Positions 24,627 to 39,040 of a DNA stretch of 64,000 bases are shown piece after piece. The position numbers and the translations under genes are program-made. This stretch comes from Botryococcus braunii (Eukaryota > Chlorophyta > Trebouxiophyceae). The notes under the pieces are model-generated. The model was not told where the DNA came from, did not search any database, and worked only from the letters and a program-made list of their open reading frames with translations. The stretch's first letter is position 1, and each line of letters begins with the position of its first letter. Location: assembly GCA_002005505.1 (NCBI GenBank), contig KV908401.1, positions 173,386 to 237,385 of the forward strand, in the 5' to 3' direction.

Positions 24627-25663
24627 TCACTCAGCAGCTCTCCCTCTCTTCCTCTTGGGAGGACCATTCCTCAGCGGCCGGCCCTGACTCCCGGAAGGAG
24701 CACCTTGCACAACCCGGATGGATGACCTGGGCCATCTCACAATCCTAGTGCTCCCTGGAAGAGCACACAAGGAGCGCGGGTTCCAGTTCCGAGGCGTCCT
24801 CTCCTGGCCCTCGAGGACCGCAAAGAATTGGGGGTTCAGCCCTCCCAAGAAGTTGTTGTCGAAGGTCCTCGGCACGGGATGACAGTTCTGCAAGTCCTGT
24901 CACCCAGCACCCGACACCAGAGTGATAAGATATGAAAGGAAGCGTAGTGGCATGGAGGGACATGCACAACTGCAGTGGCATGTAGGGACATGCACAAAAG
25001 CGGTGGCAAGTACAGATGCAATGTGGGCGATACTTGCAAGTAGACGATTCGGAAGGACTGCGGGAGGATACAACGGCTCCTTAATATGACTAACGGCTAT
25101 TACCATATTGGCAGTAAAGATTTTGAAAAGTATAACCCTTCTGTTCAAAACTTGAATTTTGTCACAGTCTTTGATTGCTTTGAAAAGCCCATGACCAAAC
25201 AACTTCGTTGATTTTTGAGGCGAAGAGCCCCAACTCAACAAGATTACCATAGGTGATGACAAAGCAGCAAAGTAATCACAAAAGGTTCATTTGGTACTGA
25301 AATACACACAGCCGAGTTTTTCTCGCCACAGCTGCTAGGAAGATCCACCACGCAATGCACACCGGTCTGGTCAGGCAGAAGTTTTAACTTGCGTTACTTG
25401 AGTCCATGCACCGATATGCGCTTTGCAGGCGCCTTCCTAGACTTGTCAGTAATTAAAAGTATTTTGGAATGTTTTGAGGCCCTGGACAATTCGCCAGGCG
25501 GAAAATATAATCTATAGGCCCCGCCTCAGACATATCTCAGATTTTTTACATTACAAATATATTTGAAGTAACGTCGACACGGTACACGGGCGGAAATCAA
25601 CCTTTCACAAATACCAAACTTTATCACCAAGGTACAGCTCCCTCTAAACCAAGGGCTTTTGGT

Positions 25664-25704
<41 letters not shown>

Positions 25705-26108
25705 TATTTATATTTATATATATAAATATATATAAATATATTTATATATATAAATATATTTATATATATTTATATATATAAATATATATATATAAATATA
25801 TATAAATATATATATATTTATATATTTTTATATAAATATATATTTTTATATTTATATATAAATATAAATAAATATTTATAAATAATATTTATATTTATTT
25901 ATATTTATATTTATATATAAATATAAATAAATATTTATAAATAAATATTTTATAAATATATAAATATATATATATTTTTATATAAATATATATTTTTATA
26001 TTTATATATATAAATATATAAATATATATATATAAATATATATATATATTTATATATTTATATATATAAATATATATAAATATATATATATATAAATATA
26101 TTTATATT

Positions 26109-26142
<34 letters not shown>

Positions 26143-29100
26143 TTGGGGTGGCCGGGGGACCGAGGGGCTGTGGAGGAGATCAGTGCAGCCGCAAAGAACC
26201 ATGTTCAGCACGAAAGTCATGAGCATCGCAATACCCCAACTATCCCTGTGAGAATTACTGGCTGTAACGCAACCAGCCTTTGCAATCTGAAGTCCAACAA
26301 CCCCACCTTCATTGGCAAGAGTTTCCCGTCTTCTGCAACGACGAGTGGATCCGGGTCCATGGCTGTGCTGCCGTTGCCCCACCGAGGGTTGTGGGGAAAG
26401 CCCATCGCCCGCAAAGCCTGATCCCGCTCCACGAAGGCTTCCTTCACCTCCGGGTCCATCCACTCCTGCAACCCAGGGATGCAGCTTGATTGCACCGCAC
26501 ACAGCATTGTTACAAAAGGTGCGCTTTGGGTCAGAGCCTTATTGTAACAGGGGTGTAACTTGGGTCTCATCATCACAGAAACGCAGTGGGGTTCAGTCTC
26601 ATTGCCCACACAAGTGTACCATGGATCGATCTCATTGCCAGCCATGACACCTCCCCCCCCCCCCCCCAAGGGGGGGTTCTCAACCAACTCCCTCCCCTCT
26701 ACAAATGTCAGTATCTCACTAGACTACGCATTGCCACTTGACATCCGCCAACATCTAGACAGACTATGCATTGCCATCTGACCAACCCCCAGTATTTTGA
26801 CAGACTACAAATTGCCATCTTACCAATTTCCGGTATTTCAACAGACTATGCATTGCCATCTGACCAAAGCCTGGTATTTCGACAGACTATGCATTGCCAT
26901 CTGTCAATGCCAGTATTTCGACAGACAACGCATTGCTATCTGACCAAATGCCAGGATTTCAAGAGATTCCGCATTGCCAACTGCCTAATTCCAGTAGCTC
27001 AATACCGTGTCGGCGCTGATAGATCTTGAGGGCTTAATGTTTGTGGCCGGCATTTGCATTTCTGGCAGGGTTATAACCCATTTTAGGGGTCAAGCGCCAG
27101 ACTTCCCAGAGGGTTTGATTGTTTTTGGGGCAAAATGCCCTAGGGGTTTAGGTTCAAAGTAGTTGTAGTCGATACCGACCAACAACACCGGAAACACTCA
27201 ACTTGGTGCTGAATCTGGGTGAATCACCGCGTCTGCAGGGCTGGTGGCCGTCGCAGGCAGTATTTCTGAGAGGTTCTAACCATTTTGGGGCGTCAATAGA
27301 GCACTTGGACGGGGTTTTGATTGTTTTGAGGCGTTCCCATAGCACTTGGTCGCTTGGAAGAATTATAATGATTCTATAAATGTACCAGCGCAGTACGGTA
27401 CATTACGATGTGCCATCTGATCAAAAGCCCCATGGAGTAAGTTCCTGAAGAGGCATCTCTTACATGCCTCCACCAACTTGGTCCAAGCCATGACTATTGT
27501 ATTCTCACCCACTCTTTGGGTACTGGAATAAAAATGCTACTGGAATAAAAATGCTCCTTTGTTTCCTGAAACGTCATCACCCACATGCCTCACCAACATG
27601 TTCCCCAAAGACGCATCTCTCACATGCCTCCACCAACTTGGTCTGTGCCAAGGTTATTGAAAGGCCCAAGGGCATTGAGTGCACAGTCCCTCCCAACCGC
27701 CTGACAGGATCCGATCCCGGACAAGCGCTACCCGGGACGTGGATGAGGAATGTGGTTGATGTAGTAATGGCGAACTGAAACAACGTCCCCCTTGAGGGCT
27801 GGGCTGTATAACAATCATAGCTCTATCACCATTTTCAGAGTGCCGTGGCTTGTCTGGAGCCACCATTACAGTGCAAGTCACTATCAGACTCCAAACACCA
27901 AACAAAGCAATCTTGTCCCCCCCCCCCCCCGGGGGGGCAAAAAGTAAAAAGAAAAAGAAAAAATTGCACAAGAGAGACACCAGGGGGTGCGGGGTGAGAG
28001 CACAGATCGGAAGAACGTCCATGATAGCGAGAGCGCTGTGAGTATGTGTAACTGAAAACTATCGGGCATCATCCATGCAAGCTGGAGCATCACCTCGAAG
28101 AAAACAACAAGCTCGCTGAGCAAGCTCTCCATTTGTTCCCGATCCTCCAGCAATATGACCTTCTTAGCCTTGACCCCCTCCTCAAGGTTCAACTTCTTGC
28201 CCAAAGGGGTGCCCTGCAAACACGACCATCGGCCAGCTTCATTGGCGAGAGCTGGAGGAATGCGCCCCACCCATTCTCACTCACAGATACACACAGCGTG
28301 AGCATTTCAATAGACAGAGAGTGAGCATTTCAGTACAAACAGAGCGAGCATTTCAGTACACAGGGAGTGCGCATTTTCACAATACATAAACAGTGCGAAT
28401 CACATGACACACAGAGTGAGCACTTCAGCGGACACAGAGTTGGACTATTCAGTATGCGCAGAGTGGGTACTTTATCTCTCCCGATTTTGCTCTTTCAAGG
28501 AACAACCACGTAAACCCTGGCAAAATTAAACGACATGCCTGAAGATGCAAGTTTTGGCAAATTAGGGCTTGAAAAATGATCCTCTAAGGAGCTGATCTCT
28601 TTAGGCACTGAGGAACTCTTCCAAAGACTAGGAAGTGGGCCAACCATTTTGCTGGCCCACTTCTCATGTCTACAATTGTTAGTCCACGTAATTACTTTCA
28701 GGCATGTGACCAAGAGCGCCTGGCAAACCCCACAGGAAATACCACCGACGGTGCAAGAAAAAAACAAAGACTGTACTGAAAGTGATAAGCTCTCTCATTA
28801 TTGGACATTGAACGCAAAAGATGTGTGTTCTACGTACCAGGATGCTCTTTGAAGCAACCACATGCCAGAAAGTCACTTTCGTTCTGCCATCATGAAGGGT
28901 CATACAGCCTCGGTAGTTGTGGCTCCTCTCCACCACGTTGGGAAGCCCACCCATCCATTCATCTCCCCCAACACCCGACACTTGACACCCACGAAACTCG
29001 GCCTGGTAGCTCTCAGGCATAGTACCTTCCTGCCAGTGGTCCAAGGACTGGATGGCGACAACCGGAACTCCTGTGAAATACAGGTCAAAGCGTCAATATA

Positions 29101-29665
29101 GCGACAACCGGAACTCCTGTGAAATACAGGTCAAATCTAAACCAGCTGCTCAGTGTTTAGTAACTGTCGAGGTTACTTACCGGGGGCACGCCAAAGACCG
29201 GCTGACTCCAGGGAGGACCGGACCCTTGTGACTTCCTGCACATGCCGGCCCGCAATTGATACACAGGATAAAAAAATAGTTAAACGGTTTTGAAAACAAA
29301 GAAAGCGGCACAGAAATTTGCATGCAAAGGAGTTAAAGACGGACTTCCAGTTTGTCGACGCCCAAAATCGCCACCTCTGGCACTTGTGTTCGGCGGACAA
29401 GCTCCAGAAAGAACTCTACAGCTAGGGAATCCGCTCCCAACACATTGCACCATACGTGGCCTCCCAACAAAGATTCCCGTAATAGAGAAACGTTTGTAGG
29501 GGTCCACTGATAAATGTCTTGGCTGAACAAAAGTCCCCCGTCTCGTCTCGATGTGTTGCTGGGGCTATAAAACTTGAGTTTATCAAGCCCTCCGCCAACT
29601 CTGCAAAGTTCTGGTGGAACAGGTATGCTCCATTCAGCCCAGATCCTATATTTTGGCGTCTCCAT
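24627..29665 (-). CDS. Gene M, copy 2: six-exon gene of unknown family
   Basis: Predicted exons in transcript order: 29665-29345 (107 codons), 29235-29181, 29070-28838, 28213-28094, 26465-26307 and 24887-24627 (stop). Lengths 321, 55, 233, 120 and 159 nt equal those of copy 1; the last exon is 261 nt. Donors are GTCCGT, GTAAGT, GTACGT, GTGATG and GTGGGG. The total is about 382 residues. It shares [48 protein letters not shown] and [13 protein letters not shown] with the other copies. After the conserved [11 protein letters not shown] the C-terminus diverges and is basic, without a membrane segment. A short duplication at 29050-29135 doubles the acceptor region of the 233-nt exon. The 159-nt to last-exon intron carries a 480-bp AT repeat. 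Confidence 0.7.
25664..26143. repeat. AT-only expansion in an M2 intron
   Basis: About 480 bases made almost only of TATATA, TATAAATA and TTTATATTTA words, rich in self-complementary sequence. Units 1 and 3 have no such tract at the matching position, so it arose after duplication. Confidence 0.97.
26700..27000. repeat. About 42-bp minisatellite in an M2 intron
   Basis: Counterpart of the unit 1 array: GACAGACTATGCATTGCCAT and ATCTGACCAA units repeated about six times. Confidence 0.75.
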
Positions 29666-30967
29666 CGTCCTTGACAGAAGAGAAAAGTCATATATTAAAA
29701 ACGCTGAATGTCGGACCTGAGTTCGCCTCTTGGCTGCAATTCCTACAAAGAACTGACAAGTATACACCGCGCGGGCAAAGCAGTGATGGGATGTTACATC
29801 CACGATGGCCTCCTTGACAAGGACTTGGAGAAAGGGTAATGTGACATTACTAATGTGTGCATGACAGGGTCATTGACAGGGTTGCCGCTAACATTGTACG
29901 AAACCCGAAACTCGGGCGAAACTCCTTGCGAAACTCATGACTCCGCCGTTGCGTCGACTTTTTCGACAGGGGTCTGGAAGATGCCTTTCAACAGCTCTAC
30001 TCTTCCATTCGACAATAGGTTACATAGAATGGAAATATTGCGAATTAGTTCTGAGGAAAATTCCATGGAATTTGGGTCTTCCGAAATTTGCGATAGTCAT
30101 CTTTTGGAACCAATTGTAAAGCGAAACTGTAAAACGTCCTCTATTCATAAAGACAAACAATATGACGGCTTCGGCGCTAAAAATAATGAAAGTCGGTTTT
30201 TGGGCCTGCTCTGCCGTCTTGGGTGTTTCCCGGTCGTCCTGCGGATTCCAGCCCCGTCAGCAGTACAACTTTATTAGGAGAAGTACATACACGTGGCTTC
30301 AAGACTGGTACTACCGATGTCTGCAGTACTTGAGCAGTACACTGACAAGCGATGCGAAAACCCAGTTTCGCCGCCGATATCCCTTTCGCAGAGTGAGCGG
30401 GAGTTTCGCGAGTTTCGCAAGCGATACCCCCTTTCGCAAAAAAGAGGTTTCGGACAGTTTTTTCGAAGCCTGCCGAAACCGTTTCTCACCGAAACCGTTT
30501 CGTTTCGGACACAGCCCTGGTTGCCGCTTTTAATATTGAAGTCCGATTGCTAATTTCAAATGTGCCAAATATTTTTCCCCTGCGTTATTCGACCATGGTG
30601 GCACAAATCCATTTGAAGGCACCAATCACTGATTGCCAATCAGTGATTGGCAATCAGTGATTTGGCAATCACACTGCCTTGCCAAGGCCCTTTGAATCAA
30701 GGCGGCCATACGCATCGTCCTGGACGGATGCTAGGTTGTATCTCCTTGTTCTTTGTCTGGGTTTCGTATCAACAAAGACTCCAGGAATGGTAGGTTGTAT
30801 CTTCTTGCTCTTCGTCTGGGGTTCGTATCACAAAGACTCCAGGAATCGTTGGAAGAAGAGCAAGGTAGAAGAATCGCTGGAGTAATACGTGGAGAATTTC
30901 AAACAGTCTTCCGAGGAGCCCACAGGTCAAAAGTTGTGTTTAAACATCTGGACTTCACTCTGCATCG
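29666..30967. promoter_or_regulatory. Intergenic region between M2 and P2, enlarged by an insertion
   Basis: The gap between divergent start codons is 1302 bp, about 850-880 bp more than in units 1 and 3. The extra sequence lies between about 29875 and 30720. Its first 640 bp are rich in CGAAAC/GTTTCG words, begin CAGGGTTG and end CAGCCCTG, and are followed by GGTTGCCGCT that also occurs at the left edge. It resembles a DNA-transposon remnant of unknown class. A repeated TGATTGCCAATCA / TGATTGGCAATCA inverted motif is at 30630-30672. Confidence 0.45.
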
Positions 30968-33906
<2,939 letters not shown>

Positions 33907-33911
<5 letters not shown>

Positions 33912-34064
33912 CGGTTGGGATTCGTACCAGGGACGGCAAGGTCCCTAGGAGGAATCCTACCTGTGAGGCGGAGTGCTTTAAAGGTACGATCGGTATTTTT
34001 CGTCTTGGCGTAGCGGTTAAGTAGGGCTCCGACTCCCGGACAACAGGGGCTGATAGTCGTTACA
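33907..34064. mobile_element. 158-bp insertion with ACTAG duplication inside the P2 last exon
   Basis: Units 1 and 3 read GCACTAGTGGCAG or GCACTAGTAGCAG across the site. Unit 2 has the extra 158 bp flanked by ACTAG at 33902-33906 and 34065-34069. The insert contains an A-box-like TGGCGTAGCGG (34014-34024) on the plus strand and a B-box-like GGTACGAATCC on the minus strand (about 33917-33927), so it is made of tRNA-like pieces in opposite orientation. The class is uncertain. Confidence 0.7.
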
Positions 34065-34140
34065 ACTAGTGGCAGTGCTGAGGAATGCACCGCCGATGCG
34101 CGGATGCGGGAAGCTGTTGCAGGGGATGGATCTGCCTTAG

Positions 34141-34677
34141 TAAGCAGCATATGCAGCCACATGAGTCGTGCTCGCCCTCCGTCATGCTGATCACGCGTGC
34201 GCTGCTTTCCTTTCACTTGAGGCCCAGTCCTCGTCGCAAGCGCTGCCTGTCGGGCCTGATCTGGCCGTCTCTCGCATGCGCTGGTTTCCTTTCAGGAGGC
34301 CCTCACCCTTGCGCTCATCATCTAAAGCCTTGTGCGCATGCGCTGAATCGTCTTCAGTGGGGCCTCGACCTCGTCATCCACAGCATCATGCGCAAGCGCT
34401 GGCTTGATGTTTTTACACATAGCTAATGATGGTATGGCTTGAATCCGCCCGAGCTCTACGCGCCTAAGCCCCGCGCTGTGCTGCGCAATAAGGTGCTGTG
34501 CTGTGCCGTGCTGTTCGCCTCACTCCGAAGAATGAATTCAAGCCTGAATTCAAGCCTGCGCTATGCTGCGCAATGAAGCTCCCGCAGGCATGCCTTCAAT
34601 GGGTTGGGGATTTCTAACCAACCATGCATGCAGGGAAGCTTTGTACATTTGTTTTGGCCAGCAAGGTGTGTCTGTGG
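34141..34677. other. Sequence downstream of P2
   Basis: Homologous to 19503-20023. No conserved reading frame. Contains short direct repeats GAATTCAAGCCTG. Confidence 0.4.
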
Positions 34678-35130
34678 TATGCGTTTGCTTTGCAATATTT
34701 TGAAGTGTATTATGCCCTCGAAGCTTAAGTAATACGCTTTTGTGTTATTGTTTTGGTCAGCAAGGGGTGTCTGTGCTATGCATTTGCTTGGCAATAGCTT
34801 GAAGTGTATGATGCCCACGAAGCTAAAGTAATAAGCTTTTGTGTTGTTGTTTTGGTCAGCAAGGAGTGTCTGTGGTATGCGTTTGCTTGGCAATAGCTTG
34901 AAGTGTATGATGCCCACGAAGCTAAAGTAATACGCTTTTGTGTTATTGTTTTGGTCAGCATGGAGTGTCTGTGGTTTGCGTTTGCTTGGCAATATTTTCA
35001 AGTGTACGATGCCCACACAGCTTAAGTGCTACGCTTTTGCGGTATTGTTTTGGTCAGGAAGGAGTGTCTGTGGTATGCATTTGCTTGGCAATTTTTTCAA
35101 GTGTATGATGCCCACGAAAGTGAAGTGATG
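34678..35130. repeat. 99-bp minisatellite, five copies
   Basis: Units at 34678, 34777, 34876, 34975 and 35074, homologous to the array at 20024-20420 with one additional copy. Confidence 0.95.
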
Positions 35131-35479
35131 TATCTTGAAAGCCCCGTTTTGATGCCCAGTCATCGATGATTGGGCATTGACATCATTAGGGTAGTTGATG
35201 GTGTATCGCAATTTATTGATATATCACAGTTCTTTGCCTCGGCCCCGCCGGGCTGTATAGGTTAGCCAGAAATCGCTGAGAACCCAGCAGTTCGATCGCT
35301 GCGAGCCCAGGATTGAGGAGCGCTGAGAGCGCAGCAGTACGATCGCTCAGAGCCCAGCAAGGCTGGGACCAAAGTTGGCCCTTTTCGCCAGCCAAATTTT
35401 CAGTAAGATGGGCTGGGACATTGTTTTTGGTTCAAATGGGGCTGGCTCTTTGGAAATGCGGCGCCTGCTTCTAGGGTGA

Positions 35480-37030
35480 TGTGGTCACATGACCGGTCAT
35501 GACCGGGCGGTACCAAATGTTTTTGAAATGATGCGGTCACATGACCGGGTGGTCCAGCTCGATGTCGTGTCGACGCGTTGCAGCTTTTGCACGCATGGTG
35601 GGTGAACGCCTTAAGGCACTCGCCCTGAACTCGTCGCTGTTTTTCCCCCCCCCCCCTTCTTTCTTGCTTTCTTTATGATGCGGCCATGTGACAGGGTGCA
35701 CCCGGTCACATTTCCCAGGAAGTCGTTTCGATGAGTCTCGGCATCTACACGCACATGTATTCCTGCATGCCGGGTGGTATCTTTTCCCTGAGCTCCTGAA
35801 CCTTCTTTCAGAAATGATGTGGCCACGTGGTGTGGTGACCCTTGGGCTTGGCCAGGAACTGGTTTCGACGCGTTCCGGCATATGCCTGCATTCTGGGTGA
35901 ACGCCTTGCCCTGAACTCCTCGATTTTTTACCACGAGGTTCTCCTGATGGTCACACATGATAAGGTCACGTCACAGGGTGACCCAGGGACACAGCTGACA
36001 CAGGGTGACTCAGGAAGTCTCGGCAACTACATGCACATATACGCGTGCATGCCGGGTGGTGGCCTGTTTTCCCTGTACTCCTGAGCTTCCTCTCAGAAAT
36101 ATTTGATTTCTCTCAGAAATATTTGATTTCTCTCAGAAATATCTGGTTTCTCTCAAGAATATTTGATTTCTCTCAGAAATATTTGATTTCTCTCAGAAGT
36201 ATTTGATTTCTCTCAGGAATATTTGATTTCTCTCAGGAATATTTGATTTCTCTCAGAATAATTTGATTTCTGTCAGAAATATTTGACGATTTGGTTTGAA
36301 TATCTGAACATCAGTGTGCGGCCACATGGTTTGATGACCCATGGCCAGGAAGTCGTTTCGACAAGTTGCGGCTTTTGCAGCATTCTGGGTGAATGCCTGA
36401 AGCCCTCGCTCAATGTTTTACTCATGAGGTTTTTAATTATGATCATATGATGCGGTCACGTCACAAGGTGACCCAGGAAGTAGTTACGACGAGTCTCAAC
36501 ATACACATGCTTATGCACATATATGCAGGCATGCTGAGTGGACTGTTTGCCCTGAACTTCTGAAATGTTTTCCAGATCTGATGCGGTCATGGGTTTTGTT
36601 GACCAACGAATTCGTTTCGACGAGTTCCAGCATATGCATAGGCATGCCTGCATTTTCGGCGAACGCCTTGCCCTGAACTCCTCGATCGATTTTTTGCTCA
36701 CGAGGTCTTCCTTATGATCATATGATGCGGTCACGTCACAAGCTGACTCAGGAAGTCGTTTCGACGAGTCTCAACATATACATACATAGACTCATGCACG
36801 CATGCTGAGTGGTCTCTTGGCCTGGAACTCCTGAATTGTTTTCCAGAAAGATGGGGTCACATGATTTGTTATTACAAGATGTGCGGTCACGTGACAGGGT
36901 GACCTAAGAAGTTGCTTTAAAGACTTGCAGTACTTTCATGCTGGATTAACGCTTTGCCCTGTTCATGACTTCCTGATGTCTTCTTACATTCTATGCGGTC
37001 ATGTGACTGGGTGACCCAAGAAGTCATGTA
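35480..37030. repeat. Degenerate array with GTCACGTGAC/GTCACATGAC motifs, unit 2
   Basis: Same units as 20840-22420. A 20-21 bp sub-array (TTTGATTTCTCTCAGAAATA) is expanded to about ten copies at 36085-36290, against three in unit 1 and five in unit 3 (59150-59240). Confidence 0.8.
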
Positions 37031-38027
37031 AACGGAATGTCGGGCGATTGCAATTGCATGCATGCTGCGTGAACGCCACAATTGCATCTTATGTCCATGG
37101 GTGTCTGGAGATGTCGAACAATTCGAAGGCTTTCCAGGCAAATTTTGTAAAAGTATCAGAATTCTTTTGTTCTCAGTAATTGACAATATCGATGCCTTGC
37201 GCGTCTGCAGGGGAACACATATTTTTAGGTTGTGTTACCTTATGATCACAGCCAGAACAGGTGTGGTTCAGTTTGGGAGCTTGCGTGAGCGTTTGAGGGA
37301 ATTTGCCAAGGCATCGAATGATCGCCATGTGTACATGCACAGGCGCGTGCGCATATTTTTTGGAATTTACGTATCCCTTGCGAGCATGGTCTGAAGTGTT
37401 TCCAGAGGATGCCAAAGCCATGATTAGTCATTACTTCTAGGATATACAACTCGGTCATGACCAGTTGACCGACTGCATTTCAGAGTTTTGTTACCCTCCA
37501 GTTCGGAATTTAGCGTTGGGATGCTTTCTTTCATGTCAGTAGCTTGTTCATGAGGGTGCTTATAAACAAACCACCGGCGGAACCGGCTGGAAAGCATGCA
37601 CCTTTGCTATCCATGATATCCTACACAAAGATGTTCAAAGTTTAAACTTAATTGAGTCAAATAAGGTTTTTTGTTGTAACTGTCGATGAATGGCCAAACT
37701 TCCACAAAAAGATGCGATGTCTTCCTGTCTGCGAAGGTCTTGTGACCGTCACATGTACGCACAACATGATATTCCAAGCATGTGTGCTCTGAAGCTCAGG
37801 CAGTGGCTGGCTTAATCTGACACAAGAAGTCCCAGCAAACTTACTAACGAGCTGTAGAGACGAGAAACCGTGAAGGAATTTCCTCCATGTACATGGAGAA
37901 CTCTTCTCAACCAGACTACCCTCCATGAAGGCTTTATAACCCACTAGTGCTAGTAGTAAACGGTCCAACAAGTCGCTATCGGTCGATTTCCGCTCTCGAT
38001 CGTTGGAAATCCGTCCTCGAGATCTTT
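37031..38027. other. Unit 2 tail
   Basis: Homologous to 22450-23180 up to about 37780, then to the unit 1 leader near 10480. No exon supported. Confidence 0.4.
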
Positions 38028-38187
38028 GGAGCATGTCAAGAAGTGCACAAGTAATATATATGCACTTATTGACATGCTCCGAGGATCATGTTCCGTCTTA
38101 ATGGCAGAGCAACCGATTGATTGGACTGCTCATTGATAGATCAATAAGCAGTCCATTCAATCGGTTGCTCCGCCCTCAGGACGGAAC
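38028..38187. repeat. Two adjacent fold-backs left of the Copia element
   Basis: Fold-back 1: GGAGCATGTCAA at 38028 pairs with TTGACATGCTCC ending 38080. Fold-back 2: 38090-38187, whose inner arms (38107-38137 and 38140-38170, about 31 bp) have two mismatches. Neither is present at the homologous site in unit 1. Confidence 0.85.
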
Positions 38188-38331
38188 CCATGTAACATTT
38201 GCCCACGTGCCCATTTGTGCACATGCTGGCCCAGCCCCAGGTCCTTCAACATCAGAGCCCACTCGAATCCTTGTCAAGCTCCTCCTTAAAATTATATCTA
38301 GACTACGGACCCCGAGCAAAACCTGAGATAT

Positions 38332-39022
38332 TGAAATATTCTGGGCTTGGCGTATCCTGCATGGTGGCGGCACGGAGGGTGTTAGACGATGTCCTCCTAC
38401 TTGTGCGTTGTTAAGTAGGCACGGACATATACAAGTCAAGGACTGGTTAGCAACTGATTGATAGACACCCGGAGTGCCACTACAGTTCCAACCAAGTGTT
38501 ACAATATCTCTCATCTCTCCTAACAAGGTGACGCAGTTCAAACACGCCTAACCTGCTCTCACCCAGGTCGTGTTCATTACTTTGTCCGATGAGCTAAACT
38601 CAACTCTATATGTCTAACATGTTCTAACAATGTTCATCTGAGTGCTAAATCCAGGAATACAATAAGGATTAAGTCACCTGCATGGTGGCGGCACGGAGGG
38701 TGTTAGACGATGTCCTCCTACTTGTGCGTTGTTAAGTAGGCACGGACATATACAAGTCAAGGACTGGTTAGCAACTGATTGATAGACACCCGGAGTGCCA
38801 CTATAGTTCCAACCAAGTGCCTTCCCTATCCGTGCTTGCCCCATATGCCTCCTTTCTACAAACGTGTCTGTAACTTGCGTTATGATAGTCTTCGTTCAAA
38901 TGCATGTATTGCCTGGCAGAACTCAGGGTTCTGCCTCTCTTTCCTAATTGGTATTGTCTTCATACGGAGACTTGCCATTATTACTCCTCTGAGGGAAAGG
39001 CATAAAATTAATTAACACAACA
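38332..39022 (-). repeat. 3' LTR of the Copia element
   Basis: 691 bp, identical to the other LTR except for C at 38483 where the other has T (44932). Contains an internal direct repeat of 143 bp at 38356-38498 and 38677-38819. Confidence 0.97.
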
Positions 39023-39036
39023 CTTCCCCTTGCCTT
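39023..39036 (-). other. Polypurine tract of the Copia element
   Basis: On the element strand the sequence immediately before the 3' LTR reads AAGGCAAGGGGAAG, the expected position and composition for the plus-strand primer. Confidence 0.8.
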
Positions 39037-39040
39037 TACC

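Noticed and set aside
25664..26143. Replication origin or matrix attachment region
   Set aside because: AT richness alone is not evidence; the tract is a simple-sequence expansion inside one intron copy.
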